64,000 nt of DNA from CAVVEQ01 sp963804865 (GTDB lineage: Bacteria > Chloroflexota > Anaerolineae > Anaerolineales > Anaerolineaceae), in the NCBI GenBank assembly GCA_963804865.1, contig CAWDSH010000001.1, positions 186,001-250,000 on the forward strand. Reading direction: 5' to 3'. The notes beneath the pieces were generated by a model. That model was not told where the DNA came from, ran no database searches, and was given only the letters and a program-made list of their open reading frames with translations. This document shows positions 53,190 to 61,689 of this stretch, one piece after another (positions within the stretch are counted from its first letter, which is position 1; each line of letters starts with the position of its first letter). Both the position numbers and the translations under genes were made by a program.

Positions 53190-53690
53190 TTATGAGGATT
53201 TCCCTTTTTGATATAGCAAAGCCTCCCGAATTTGAAGGTCCGCATTGCGAATTTTTTGAGCCAGATCCATTGAAAGATTGTACATGACCCTGTAACCTAA
53301 TTCGGGATTGGAGTTGCACAATGATAAGAATTGATCCCTGCGAATACGGAGTAATCGGGTTCGATCTTCACCAGCGGTGGCACTGGCAGACCGTATGCCT
53401 TCATCTACAAGTGCAATTTCACCAAAACTCTGCCCTCTGCGCAAAATGGCTATTACGGATGGCTGTGAACCTTTCTCGGGTTTTGAGGAGACTAAATTTG
53501 GATTTACCAGTATTTCCACCAATCCGTCCATTACTAGATATAACTCTGCCTCCCGAGTGTTTTCTGAAAAAACCAACTCGCCTTTTTTATATATTCGCTC
53601 ATCACATAAGGATTCAACCATCTCCAACTGTTCTTTTGTAAGATCAAAGAACAGGTCTGTATCCTTCAAGAAGTTGATATACTTACCCAT
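53190..53690 (-). CDS. Cyclic-nucleotide-binding domain protein without DNA-binding domain
   Basis: The 166-residue protein has a CAP-like beta-roll: LFFDLTKEQLEMVESLCDE at the start, YLVMDGLVEIL near 52, and the phosphate-binding cassette region GQSFGEIALVDEGIRSASATA near 86-106, with GE and the Arg of the cNMP pocket. After the roll there is only a helical tail, no helix-turn-helix, so it is not a transcription factor of Crp type. GGGAGG precedes the ATG. It opens a minus-strand run that includes a CYTH-domain fusion and glycogen genes. Confidence 0.88.
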   Translation of the reverse strand: MGKYINFLKDTDLFFDLTKEQLEMVESLCDERIYKKGELVFSENTREAELYLVMDGLVEILVNPNLVSSKPEKGSQPSVIAILRRGQSFGEIALVDEGIRSASATAGEDRTRLLRIRRDQFLSLCNSNPELGYRVMYNLSMDLAQKIRNADLQIREALLYQKGKSS

Positions 53691-53725
53691 AAGACCTCCC
53701 TTGTAGATGAGTTAGCTTAGAATGA

Positions 53726-53754
53726 ATCATACACGATGATAGTTTAGAATTCAA
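53726..53754 (-). promoter_or_regulatory. Sigma-70-type promoter for the 53.7-46.3 kb minus-strand run
   Basis: TTGAAT (53754-53749) and TATGAT (53731-53726) on the minus strand are 17 bases apart and lie about 35 bases ahead of the cyclic-nucleotide-binding gene. Confidence 0.65.
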
Positions 53755-53777
53755 TTCCTTGTTTCTGCGAATATCTC

Positions 53778-54140
53778 ATGAATAAAAATCGGGAAATTGG
53801 CATACGTGGTGAAAAACTGGCTGAAAAATTCTTCCAGAAAAAGGGATTCGATCTTATTACGCGGAATTATCGCACCCCATATGGGGAGATTGACCTGGTA
53901 ATCAGCAATAAATTTGAATTAGTTTTTGTTGAAGTTAAAACACGTACAAATCTATCCTACGGTTATCCCGAAACGTCCATAAATGATCGAAAAAGCGAGC
54001 ATTTGGTTAATTCCGCAGAAACATATCTTCAAGAACATCCTGAAATGACTCTGCCATGGCGAATCGATGTGCTGGCGATCAACTATCAATCAAACAAACG
54101 GGAACCAATGATCGAGTGGTTTGAAGATGCCATTGGATAA
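53778..54140 (+). CDS. YraN family (UPF0102) nuclease-like protein
   Basis: The 120-residue protein follows the YraN family: GEKLAEKFFQKKGFDLITRN, GEIDLVISNKFELVFVEVKT and LPWRIDVLAI. The D..ExK arrangement in IDLV...VFVEVK is that of PD-(D/E)XK nucleases. The biological role is not settled. It overlaps miaA by 14 bp and is probably cotranscribed with it. Confidence 0.9.
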   Translation: MNKNREIGIRGEKLAEKFFQKKGFDLITRNYRTPYGEIDLVISNKFELVFVEVKTRTNLSYGYPETSINDRKSEHLVNSAETYLQEHPEMTLPWRIDVLAINYQSNKREPMIEWFEDAIG

Positions 54141-55062
54141 CGTCAATAAACCCCTTGTAGTGATCATTGGACCTACAGCAGTCGGCAAAACAGATCTGGC
54201 AATAGAGATCGCTGAGAGTGTCGATGGGGAAATCATCTCAGCAGATTCCAGGCTTTTCTATAAGGGCATGAACATTGGTACTGCGAAACCGGGCAACGAG
54301 CAACTATCGAAAATCCCCCATCATCTAATTGATATCTCGGACCCTGATGCGATCATCAGCTTGGCTGATTTTCAGGGATTAGCTTTACAGATAATTGCTT
54401 CAGTATTCTCTAAAAACAAAGTTCCTTTTCTGGTGGGGGGCACCGGACAATATATTCGAGCAATCACTGAGGGTTGGGAAATACCTCGTCTCCCTCCGGA
54501 TCAAGAAATGAGGAATTTGATCCAATCTTGGGCGAATTCGATTGGGAAGGTCGAGCTACACAGAAAATTAAAGATCCTCGACCCCGATGCAGCGGGATTG
54601 ATTGATCCCAGCAATGTACGCAGAACTATTCGAGCTCTGGAAGTGGTTTTTCGGACTGGAAAGAGATTCTCAGAATTGAGGGATCGATCTGCCCCAAGAT
54701 TCCCTATATTAATGATCGGTTTAAAAAGGCCGCGGGCAGAGCTTTACAAGAGGATCGATGACCGAATTGAGGAGATGATTACCGATGGTTTCATTTCGGA
54801 GGTTGAAAGATTATTAAAAAATGGGTATTCATTACAATTACCTACAATTTCGGCTATCGGATATAAGGAAATTGGAGAATACCTGAATGGCCAACTGTCT
54901 CTGGAGGATGCAAAAATAGCGATGAAAAGGAGGACAAGAATCTTCGTCCGTAGGCAAGCCAATTGGTTCAAAGAATCAGATTCTACGATTCATTGGTTCA
55001 ATATGGATCCCTCGCCAAAAGATTCAATTGTTCGTTTGATCAAAAAGCATCGTAGGACGTGA
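54127..55062 (+). CDS. miaA: tRNA dimethylallyltransferase
   Basis: MiaA prenylates A37 of tRNAs that read codons starting with U. The 311 residues have the P-loop IIGPTAVGKTDLAIE near residue 10, SADSRLFYKGMNIGTAKP near 36, VGGTGQYIRAITEG near 105 and the later blocks RALEVVFRTGKR and AIGYKEIGEYLNG. ATG at 54127 is preferred over TTG at 54121. It overlaps yraN and is followed 1 bp later by the acyl-CoA ligase gene. Confidence 0.94.
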   Translation: MPLDNVNKPLVVIIGPTAVGKTDLAIEIAESVDGEIISADSRLFYKGMNIGTAKPGNEQLSKIPHHLIDISDPDAIISLADFQGLALQIIASVFSKNKVPFLVGGTGQYIRAITEGWEIPRLPPDQEMRNLIQSWANSIGKVELHRKLKILDPDAAGLIDPSNVRRTIRALEVVFRTGKRFSELRDRSAPRFPILMIGLKRPRAELYKRIDDRIEEMITDGFISEVERLLKNGYSLQLPTISAIGYKEIGEYLNGQLSLEDAKIAMKRRTRIFVRRQANWFKESDSTIHWFNMDPSPKDSIVRLIKKHRRT

Positions 55063-55063
55063 A

Positions 55064-56659
55064 ATGAATAAAACTGAAAATCCGTACGATCAATGCCCCT
55101 GGGTAAAAAAATATGATCCGGGTGTACCAAGTCAAATTCAGTTTCCAGCCGCTCTGGTCCACGATTTTCTCGATGATGCTGCCGGAAGATTTCCAAACAA
55201 TACTTGCATTTCTTGTAACGACATTGATCTTTCCTATTCTGAAATCTCCCGGATGAGTTCGCGCCTGGCTGCTTTTCTTACGGATGCGAAATTGAATAAG
55301 GGGGATAGAGTTGGGATTGTCCTACCGAATATCCCGCAATTTGTCATTGCTTTCTATGGAGTCCTTAAAGCGGGTGGGATCGTTGTAGCAATTAATCCAC
55401 AATATACACTTCATGAAATTATTAATGCCATTCAAGATTCAGGTATCGAGTGGCTCATTTCTTTGGATGCTGATATTGAAAGGATTAAGGGATCTCAGCA
55501 TACCCACAAGATCAAGTGGTTCATATCAATGGACGTTCCCGCCTTAAATGAATTGGGAAATCTCTTGAATACAGAAGTGAGTGAGGGTGGAATTAATCCT
55601 GAAAAAAGAGATATCTCCTTAATTACCATCATAAAGAATTACTCCAAGGATTCATTCCGAGAGGCTAGCGTTACAGGTGATGATCCAGCCATCTTCCAAT
55701 ATAGCGGTGGCACAACCGGGATCCCTAAGGCCGCAATCGGATTGCATCGTAACCTTGTTGCCAACACGATTCAATTTCGCAATTGGTTGATCGGGATGAA
55801 TGAAGGGAAGGAAGTAGTTTTGGTTGCGATACCTCTATACCACGTATACGGCATGGTGATCGCCATGAGCCTGGGGATTGCGTTGGGTAGCCGGTTGATT
55901 TTCCCAACCAATCCAAGGGATATGGATCAGCTCCTTACTTTGATTGAAAAATACAGGGTTACTTTATTTCCTGGCGTGCCAAATATATATGCTGCATTTA
56001 TTGCACATTCGTCCACATTATCTAAAAAATTGAAGCTAGATTCTGTTAAAGCATGCATTTCTGGATCAGCACCTTTGCCAAGCGAGACCAAATTACAGTT
56101 TGAAAGTATAACAGGAGGCAAACTATTAGAGGGATACGGCCTTTCCGAAGCACCAACTGCCACTCACTGCAATCCGATGTATGGAGAAAATAAAACTGGC
56201 TCAATAGGCCTTCCATTGCCAGATGTAAAGTGTAGAATCGTCGATCCGGTAGATGGCATTAAGCTTTTACCTGTTGGAAGTTCAGGGGAATTAATCATAA
56301 AAGGTCCTCAAGTAATGGCTGGATATCATAATCAACCAAAGGAAACCCAAATAACTCTCAGAAATGGTTGGCTATATACTGGTGATATTGCATACATGGA
56401 TGATGATGGCTATTTCTACCTGGTTGATCGAAAGAAGGACATGATCAAGATAAGTGGATTCCAGGTATGGCCTCGCGAAATCGAAGGTGTGTTAATTCAA
56501 AATCCAAAGGTTCATGATGCGGCCGTGGCGGGGATTTTGGGTGAAGATCAGTTTGAGGTAATCAAAGCGTGGATTGTTCTGAAAGAAGGGGAATCGATCA
56601 CTCCGGAGGAATTATCCACCTGGTGCGGGAAATTATCTGGTTGGGTACAAAATACCTAA
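55064..56659 (+). CDS. AMP-dependent acyl-CoA synthetase/ligase, frameshifted near the C-terminus
   Basis: The 531 residues read in frame carry the adenylation core: IFQYSGGTTGIPKAA (P-loop), GYGLSEAPTATHCN, YTGDIAYMDDDGYFYL and DRKKDMIKISGFQVWPREIE. Enzymes of this family activate a carboxylic acid with ATP and load it on CoA. The frame ends at TAA 56657-56659 with WVQNT, but the next frame from 56643 continues GYKIPKIFEY and includes LPRTAIGKLLRREL, the conserved motif with the catalytic Lys. A one-base shift near 56640-56645 would rejoin them. As read, the product lacks the catalytic Lys and should be inactive in adenylation. Confidence 0.88.
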   Translation: MNKTENPYDQCPWVKKYDPGVPSQIQFPAALVHDFLDDAAGRFPNNTCISCNDIDLSYSEISRMSSRLAAFLTDAKLNKGDRVGIVLPNIPQFVIAFYGVLKAGGIVVAINPQYTLHEIINAIQDSGIEWLISLDADIERIKGSQHTHKIKWFISMDVPALNELGNLLNTEVSEGGINPEKRDISLITIIKNYSKDSFREASVTGDDPAIFQYSGGTTGIPKAAIGLHRNLVANTIQFRNWLIGMNEGKEVVLVAIPLYHVYGMVIAMSLGIALGSRLIFPTNPRDMDQLLTLIEKYRVTLFPGVPNIYAAFIAHSSTLSKKLKLDSVKACISGSAPLPSETKLQFESITGGKLLEGYGLSEAPTATHCNPMYGENKTGSIGLPLPDVKCRIVDPVDGIKLLPVGSSGELIIKGPQVMAGYHNQPKETQITLRNGWLYTGDIAYMDDDGYFYLVDRKKDMIKISGFQVWPREIEGVLIQNPKVHDAAVAGILGEDQFEVIKAWIVLKEGESITPEELSTWCGKLSGWVQNT

Positions 56660-56768
56660 GATTTTTGAGTATCGAACCCATTTACCGCGAACAGCAATCG
56701 GTAAATTACTCCGCCGTGAGCTTGTCGCTGAACACGTAATGAAAAATAAAAAACCTCCCGGGTTGTAA
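56643..56768 (+). pseudogene. Out-of-frame C-terminal segment of the acyl-CoA ligase
   Basis: This frame reads GYKIPKIFEYRTHLPRTAIG and then KLLRRELVAEH, the usual end of acyl-CoA ligases with the catalytic Lys. It has no start of its own and overlaps the main frame by a few codons. It runs into the terminator hairpin and stops at TAA 56766-56768. Confidence 0.85.
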
Positions 56769-56778
56769 GCCGGGCGGT
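56753..56778. terminator. Bidirectional terminator between the acyl-CoA ligase and ftsH
   Basis: ACCTCCCGG (56753-56761) pairs with CCGGGCGGT (56770-56778) with one mismatch, flanked by an A tract on the left and TTCTTTTTATT on the right. It serves both convergent genes. Confidence 0.85.
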
Positions 56779-56786
56779 TCTTTTTA

Positions 56787-58643
56787 TTATTTTGCGAAAC
56801 TCGGTGTACCGCTATTCTTTTCCACTGGTGTGGGAAATATTTTCAGGAATTCATCTCTGGAAAGAGTTTCCACTTCTAATAATTTCTCGGCAATTTTATC
56901 CAATTTTTCTTTATATTCGGTTAGTATTCGCCTGGCTTCCATGTAAGCATTACTGACAAGTTTTCTTACTTCCTGGTCGATTTGCTCCGCAATCGCTTCG
57001 GAATAATCGCGCTGTTCTGAGATTTCACGACCCAGGAAGATCAACTCTTCTTTTTGCCCATAAACCATTGGACCCAAATCTTGACTCATTCCAAGTCGGG
57101 TCACCATATTTCTTGCGAGCTCGGTCACCTTTTCAATGTCATTGGCAGCACCAGACGTAATATCATCGAAAACTAGTTCTTCGGCAGCCCGACCGCCAAG
57201 AAGTCCGATCATTTCAGCGATTAATTTTTGCCGTGATATCAAGGTCTTGTCTTCGAGTGGAAGAGCCATTGTATAACCTGCTGCCATACCTCTCGCTACG
57301 ATAGTGACTTTTTGAACAGGATCAGCAGCTGCAAGAACATTATGGATTACTGCATGACCTGCTTCATGATAAGCAATGATCTTTTTCTCGTCTGCGCTGA
57401 TCAGTCGGCTTTTTCTTTCCGGTCCGGCAATGACCCGTTCGATTGCTTCTTCAAACTCATTTTGCTCAATCGTCTTTTTATTTCTTCTTGCAGCCAGAAT
57501 GGCAGCTTCATTGACGAGGTTCTCAATATCAGCGCCTACAAATCCTGGCGTACCTCGGGCAATGATGCTTAGATCGACTTCAGGGGCAAGGGGTTTGCCT
57601 TTGACATGTACTTTAAGTATGGCCTCACGTCCGCGGACATCCGGTCGATCCAGGACAACACGCCGATCAAATCGGCCGGGACGAAGCAAAGCTGGATCGA
57701 GAATATCAGGACGATTAGTAGCAGCCATGATGATTATATTGGTATCCGTATCAAAACCGTCCATCTCTACAAGTAATTGATTTAATGTCTGTTCTCTCTC
57801 ATCATGACTCCCACCCAATCCGGCACCTCTTTGACGGCCGACTGCATCAATTTCATCAACAAAAACGATACAGGGTGAGTGCCGTTTTGCCTGGTCGAAC
57901 AAGTCCCTGACACGACTTGCACCGACGCCAACGAACATTTCGACAAATTCAGAACCGGAGATGCTGAAGAAGGGAACACCTGCTTCCCCCGAAACTGCTT
58001 TTGCCAATAAAGTTTTACCAGTACCTGGAGGACCTACAAGCAGCACGCCTTTTGGAATACGAGCTCCAAGCGCGATAAATTTTTGAGGTTCCCGCAGGAA
58101 TTCAACCACTTCGCGTAATTCTTCTTTCGATTCATCCACCCCAGCCACATCTTCAAATGTTACTGCCGGATTCTCACCAGTGAACATCCTGGCACGCGAT
58201 TTTCCAAAGGACATCGCTGCATTATTACTTCCTTGAGCTTGCCTGAAAATGATATAGAAAGCCACGATCATGACTAAGAAAGGTACTATATATAACAGGA
58301 CGGTGCCAATATATGACCACCAGCTGGGCTCATTGATCTGGATTTTTATGTGACTTGGTTCAAGATTCTCCGTATCGACTCCGAACTCCCTGAGCTGCTG
58401 AATTAATGTCGTTTCGGTTTCCTTGATCGATTTTTTTTCAGTACCATCGTTGTAAGTAACTGTTAATTTATTGTCCTCTTCCGCCATAATCTTGGCAACC
58501 CGGTTTGCTTGAATATCAGCCGCCAATTGGTTTATGGTTAAGATTTCCTGGTCCTTATTATTCCCAAAATTAAAAAAGACAAGGGCAAAAATAGCAATTA
58601 ACAAAATGACATAAACAATATACGATTGATTACGAGTATTCAC
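56787..58643 (-). CDS. ftsH: ATP-dependent zinc metalloprotease FtsH
   Basis: FtsH degrades membrane and regulatory proteins. The 618 residues have membrane helices near 8-27 and 113-133, the AAA ATPase with GPPGTGKTLLAKAVSGEAG, FVDEIDAVGRQRGAG and TNRPDILDPALLRPGRFDRR, and the zinc site HEAGHAV near 420. The start is GTG preceded by AGGAGGAGC, and an extended -10 promoter lies upstream. Length and domain order are standard. Confidence 0.96.
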   Translation of the reverse strand: MNTRNQSYIVYVILLIAIFALVFFNFGNNKDQEILTINQLAADIQANRVAKIMAEEDNKLTVTYNDGTEKKSIKETETTLIQQLREFGVDTENLEPSHIKIQINEPSWWSYIGTVLLYIVPFLVMIVAFYIIFRQAQGSNNAAMSFGKSRARMFTGENPAVTFEDVAGVDESKEELREVVEFLREPQKFIALGARIPKGVLLVGPPGTGKTLLAKAVSGEAGVPFFSISGSEFVEMFVGVGASRVRDLFDQAKRHSPCIVFVDEIDAVGRQRGAGLGGSHDEREQTLNQLLVEMDGFDTDTNIIIMAATNRPDILDPALLRPGRFDRRVVLDRPDVRGREAILKVHVKGKPLAPEVDLSIIARGTPGFVGADIENLVNEAAILAARRNKKTIEQNEFEEAIERVIAGPERKSRLISADEKKIIAYHEAGHAVIHNVLAAADPVQKVTIVARGMAAGYTMALPLEDKTLISRQKLIAEMIGLLGGRAAEELVFDDITSGAANDIEKVTELARNMVTRLGMSQDLGPMVYGQKEELIFLGREISEQRDYSEAIAEQIDQEVRKLVSNAYMEARRILTEYKEKLDKIAEKLLEVETLSRDEFLKIFPTPVEKNSGTPSFAK

Positions 58644-58689
58644 TCGCTCCTCCTAAATCCGATGCTGCGCCTTACTGACGCTGTAGATG

Positions 58690-58717
58690 ATTATACCAAT
58701 GTAAATATTCATTTCAA
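58690..58717 (-). promoter_or_regulatory. Promoter for ftsH
   Basis: On the minus strand TTGAAA (58717-58712) and TATAAT (58695-58690) are 16 bases apart, with TGG before TATAAT as an extended -10. It lies about 46 bases ahead of the GTG start. Confidence 0.75.
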
Positions 58718-58776
58718 CCATTTATCGAACCTTTAAGTCGGATTTTATAAATCTCTAATATTCCCGATTTCAAGCA

Positions 58777-59976
58777 TCACCCATTTTGAGCAAGTCTAAT
58801 ATTTTCGAGTATCTGGCGAATATGAGTAATATCGTGGGTAATGACAAATTTGAACAAATCAATTAAAGTTGTTCGCCCGAAAATGGCATGCCTCGCAGAA
58901 AGGCTCCATTGATCTTGTGATAATCCAGCAAGAATATTTATAATTTCGATCCGGCATTCCAAAAAATCGTTTATTGCCTCAAAACAATTCTGAGATTCAT
59001 AATTTCGATCCAATGCCCAAGAATCAGTTGATTCTGCGGGGATAAAAGGGTCATTCTCTGATAATACCCGTTTTAATCTTGGAAGATTCACCTCACGATC
59101 TACGTCTCTAAAGTGACAAATGATTTGGATAATACTCCATTCATTACCTGATTTTTTGAATTCCAAAGTTTTCTGATCCAAACCTCTTGATAATGTATCC
59201 GTTGCTGCCGGTGTTGATTTCAAACAAGCTAATAGCATCCCGGGAAAGTTAAAATCGAATACCGGGTTTATATCAATATTTTCAAGCCACTTATTGGCAT
59301 CAACAAATGATCCCGAAGGTGAATAACCGTCATTGGGATTACTGTCACCCCCTTTGATGAGAAATGCGGGCAATCCTATTGAAAGTGCAGGCTTGATATC
59401 AAAATCAATATCGTTGCCAATAACTACGGCTGGTTTATCAGGCCAGCCAAGCTGCATCAGTATTTCAGAATAGTACGCAGGATTCGGTTTGCTGAAGTGG
59501 AACGATTCGTAGGTAGTGATGCATTTGAATTGGGGTATATATTCAGCAAGTCCTGCCCATGAAACACGTTGAATTGTTGCTGATCGTGGAAATAATGGAT
59601 TGGTAGCAATTACGATATCACAACCTTGGGCTAATGCATTCTTTATGAATTGTATCGAATCGATTTTTTCTGAAGTCAAGTATTTTAAGCGGCCAAACTC
59701 GTGCTCATAAAATTTATTGATCGAGGAAATCAACTCTTTTTTGGGTGTTTTTACGCCTGGATAGAAGATCCCATCGAATACCTCCTCTAGTGTTTGACGG
59801 GGGTCATCTTTTGAGACCATCGCTTTTGTACCTGAGAGTAATTCCCTTATCATAAGTTCGGGCTGGATTTGATCCTTGAGATGTAAGGATAAAGCTTTAA
59901 GGTATTCCCTTTGAAAACGTTCAATATCATTTGACAACAGAGTATCGTCCAGGTCTATCAATAAGGTTAGATTCAT
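58777..59976 (-). CDS. HAD-superfamily hydrolase fused to a DinB-like domain
   Basis: Residues 1-225 form a HAD phosphatase: LLIDLDDTLLSND with the nucleophile and acid Asp, VIATNPLFPRSA, FSKPNPAYYSEIL with the Lys, and VIGNDIDFDIKPAL with the metal Asp. Residues 238-399 are a DinB/YfiT-like four-helix bundle: LDQKTLEFKKSGNEWSIIQI, ICHFRDVDREVNLP and FVITHDITHIRQIL, with His residues placed as in the metal-binding DinB site. The fusion is unusual; DinB-like domains often act on thiols, so a dual phosphatase-thiol enzyme is possible but unproven. It overlaps the next gene start by 4 bp. Confidence 0.85.
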   Translation of the reverse strand: MNLTLLIDLDDTLLSNDIERFQREYLKALSLHLKDQIQPELMIRELLSGTKAMVSKDDPRQTLEEVFDGIFYPGVKTPKKELISSINKFYEHEFGRLKYLTSEKIDSIQFIKNALAQGCDIVIATNPLFPRSATIQRVSWAGLAEYIPQFKCITTYESFHFSKPNPAYYSEILMQLGWPDKPAVVIGNDIDFDIKPALSIGLPAFLIKGGDSNPNDGYSPSGSFVDANKWLENIDINPVFDFNFPGMLLACLKSTPAATDTLSRGLDQKTLEFKKSGNEWSIIQIICHFRDVDREVNLPRLKRVLSENDPFIPAESTDSWALDRNYESQNCFEAINDFLECRIEIINILAGLSQDQWSLSARHAIFGRTTLIDLFKFVITHDITHIRQILENIRLAQNG

Positions 59977-60308
59977 TCCTGGTCACCTATAATAAAAGAT
60001 GGTAGTGGATGACAAACCCCACAGCCAACCATGGGATCCTCGACTTTCCCACCTTTTTTGGAACAAAAGGCGGAGACTTCCACTTTCCTAAATAAGCTTA
60101 AAAATCCCGTATTAACTTTAGCGTCAAGATGCATGTATTCACAACTATTAGCCAATAAAATATCTGGGACCGGGCATGTCTTACATAGTTTTGAATACCA
60201 ATGATGGGGTGGGGGTTCAGCGCCGATCAGACGACATTCTTCCTTGTTCGTCCCGCGGAAATAATTTCCATAAAAGTACTTGCATTCTTTACCAGCCGGT
60301 GTACGCAT
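59973..60308 (-). CDS. Small cysteine-rich protein of unknown function
   Basis: The 111-residue protein has nine Cys, including CKTCPVPD and VGCGVCHPLP, and no recognisable family. The spacing (C-x2-C pairs) suggests zinc or Fe-S binding. AAGGA lies before the ATG. Its stop overlaps the start of the HAD-DinB gene by 4 bp, so the two are translated together; if DinB-like thiol chemistry is right, this protein may be its partner. It is intracellular by the lack of a signal peptide. Confidence 0.72.
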   Translation of the reverse strand: MRTPAGKECKYFYGNYFRGTNKEECRLIGAEPPPHHWYSKLCKTCPVPDILLANSCEYMHLDAKVNTGFLSLFRKVEVSAFCSKKGGKVEDPMVGCGVCHPLPSFIIGDQE

Positions 60309-60339
60309 TTTTCCTTTTTGTTATGCTTATTATGAAGAA

Positions 60340-60361
60340 AAGTCCCCAAAATAGGGGACTT
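60340..60361 (-). terminator. Terminator hairpin downstream of efp
   Basis: AAGTCCCC (60340-60347) and GGGGACTT (60354-60361) form a perfect 8-bp stem; on the minus strand it is followed by TTTTCTTC, so it should end the efp transcript. Confidence 0.8.
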
Positions 60362-60387
60362 GGGGATACGAAATCCTTGGAATGAAT

Positions 60388-60951
60388 TTATTCCTGAACC
60401 CGGGTTACATAATTTCCGGTACGCGTGTCGACCCGGATGGTATCGCCCTCTTTGATGAAATAGGGCACATCAACCTTCATCCCCGTTTCAACTGTTACCT
60501 TTTTTGTAACGCCCGTCGCGGTATCACCTTTTATTGCCATTTCTGCTCTGGTAACCGATAGGTCTACAGAAGTAGGAAATTCCAGATCCAGTGGTTCATC
60601 CTTAAAGAAAGTCAATTTTAATTCCATACCTTCTTTCAAGAAACCAGCATCCTCCCCCAATACTTCTTTGGATAATGCGATTTGGTCAAAAGTCTCATTA
60701 TTCATAAAATGAAAGAGGTCGCCATCAGAATAGAGATATTGGACCATTTGAAAATCCAGTCGTGCGTCCTGCACACGATCCCCAGAGCCAAATGTTTTTT
60801 CAATGGTTGAACCAGTACGGATGTTACGGGCTTTAATTCTGATTGTGGCGTTCCCTCGACCAGGTTTGCTAAACGAGTATTCAAGAACGCGAAATAGATT
60901 CCCGTCCAGTTCAAAACAAACGCCTTTTCTTAAATCATTGACATCGATCAT
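60388..60951 (-). CDS. efp: Elongation factor P with Arg at the loop tip
   Basis: EF-P relieves ribosome stalling at proline runs. The 187 residues match the family over all three domains: MIDVNDLRKGVCFELDGN, SKPGRGNATIRIKARNI, YLYSDGDLFHFMNNETFDQ and RVDTRTGNYVTRV. In the loop KPGKG the modifiable Lys34 is replaced by Arg32 (KPGRG), so the lysylation route of E. coli (EpmAB) cannot apply directly; it may work unmodified or be modified on Arg. A promoter with near-ideal spacing precedes it. Confidence 0.95.
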   Translation of the reverse strand: MIDVNDLRKGVCFELDGNLFRVLEYSFSKPGRGNATIRIKARNIRTGSTIEKTFGSGDRVQDARLDFQMVQYLYSDGDLFHFMNNETFDQIALSKEVLGEDAGFLKEGMELKLTFFKDEPLDLEFPTSVDLSVTRAEMAIKGDTATGVTKKVTVETGMKVDVPYFIKEGDTIRVDTRTGNYVTRVQE

Positions 60952-60986
60952 AAAAACCTCGGATAAGCTATGGATAAACCTGCACG

Positions 60987-61015
60987 ATTATAGCGCAGGG
61001 TTTGATTGATGGCAA
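60987..61015 (-). promoter_or_regulatory. Promoter for efp
   Basis: On the minus strand TTGCCA (61015-61010) and TATAAT (60992-60987) are exactly 17 bases apart, about 36 bases ahead of the efp ATG. Confidence 0.8.
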
Positions 61016-61033
61016 GCTGAAACCTTTAAATAC

Positions 61034-61059
61034 AATGCCCGACATATATGTCGGGCATT
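61034..61059. terminator. Perfect hairpin between hpf and efp
   Basis: AATGCCCGACAT and ATGTCGGGCATT form a perfect palindrome around AT. It lies after the hpf stop on the minus strand and ahead of the efp promoter. The T tract (TTTTTG) is on the plus side, so termination of hpf is likely but not certain. Confidence 0.6.
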
Positions 61060-61081
61060 AATTTTTGTTTCAGAAAATATA

Positions 61082-61642
61082 TTATCCCAATCTAGGTTCA
61101 ATTAGTCCATAGGTACCATCTCTTCGTTTATAAAGGACATTGATGGCATTTGTATTAGCATTAAAGAAAATAAAAAAGTTTTCATGTTCAAGAAGCTTCA
61201 TCTGTTCAATGGCTTCAATTTCATCCATGGGTATGATCGTGAAACTTTTTCGTCTGACAATCGCCGGCTTTGCGATTTCATCATTAGGGTAGGTTGCTTC
61301 CAATGCGGAATTGGCTTCATCAAATCCTTGGCGTCGACTGCGTTGTTTTCGACTTTTATATCGCTCAATTTGGTGATGCATTTTTTCCAACGCATTGTCA
61401 ACGGAAGTGAGAATATCATTTGATCGTTCTTCGGTGCGGAGAATGCAGGATTTTGCGTGAATGGTGATTTGAGCGACATTGCGATCTTCAATATTCCTGG
61501 CAGATTTTATATAGGAAAGTTCCACATCAATTTCTTGAATATTCGGGAGTAACCGATCGAATTTTGCCATTTTCTTATTAACGTATTCTTTAATCCTGTC
61601 TGTGCTTTCAATATTCTTTAAGGATAGGTTCACTTCGGTCAT
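61082..61642 (-). CDS. hpf: Ribosome hibernation promoting factor, long form
   Basis: Long HPF dimerises 70S ribosomes into inactive 100S particles. The 186-residue protein has the N-terminal S30AE domain (NLSLKNIESTDRIKEYVNKK, DVELSYIKSARN, SVDNALEKMHHQIERYKSRK) and the C-terminal dimerisation domain (IPMDEIEAIEQMKLLEHENFF, NVLYKRRDGTYGLIEP). ATG at 61642 follows AGGAGGAAATAATC; an ATG 12 codons earlier is rejected. It lies 48 bp after comF on the same strand. With RsfS at 20.6 kb it gives two ribosome-silencing factors here. Confidence 0.95.
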   Translation of the reverse strand: MTEVNLSLKNIESTDRIKEYVNKKMAKFDRLLPNIQEIDVELSYIKSARNIEDRNVAQITIHAKSCILRTEERSNDILTSVDNALEKMHHQIERYKSRKQRSRRQGFDEANSALEATYPNDEIAKPAIVRRKSFTIIPMDEIEAIEQMKLLEHENFFIFFNANTNAINVLYKRRDGTYGLIEPRLG

Positions 61643-61689
61643 GATTATTTCCTCCTGTAATTCATGGAATGGGTACAACTTCGAATAGA

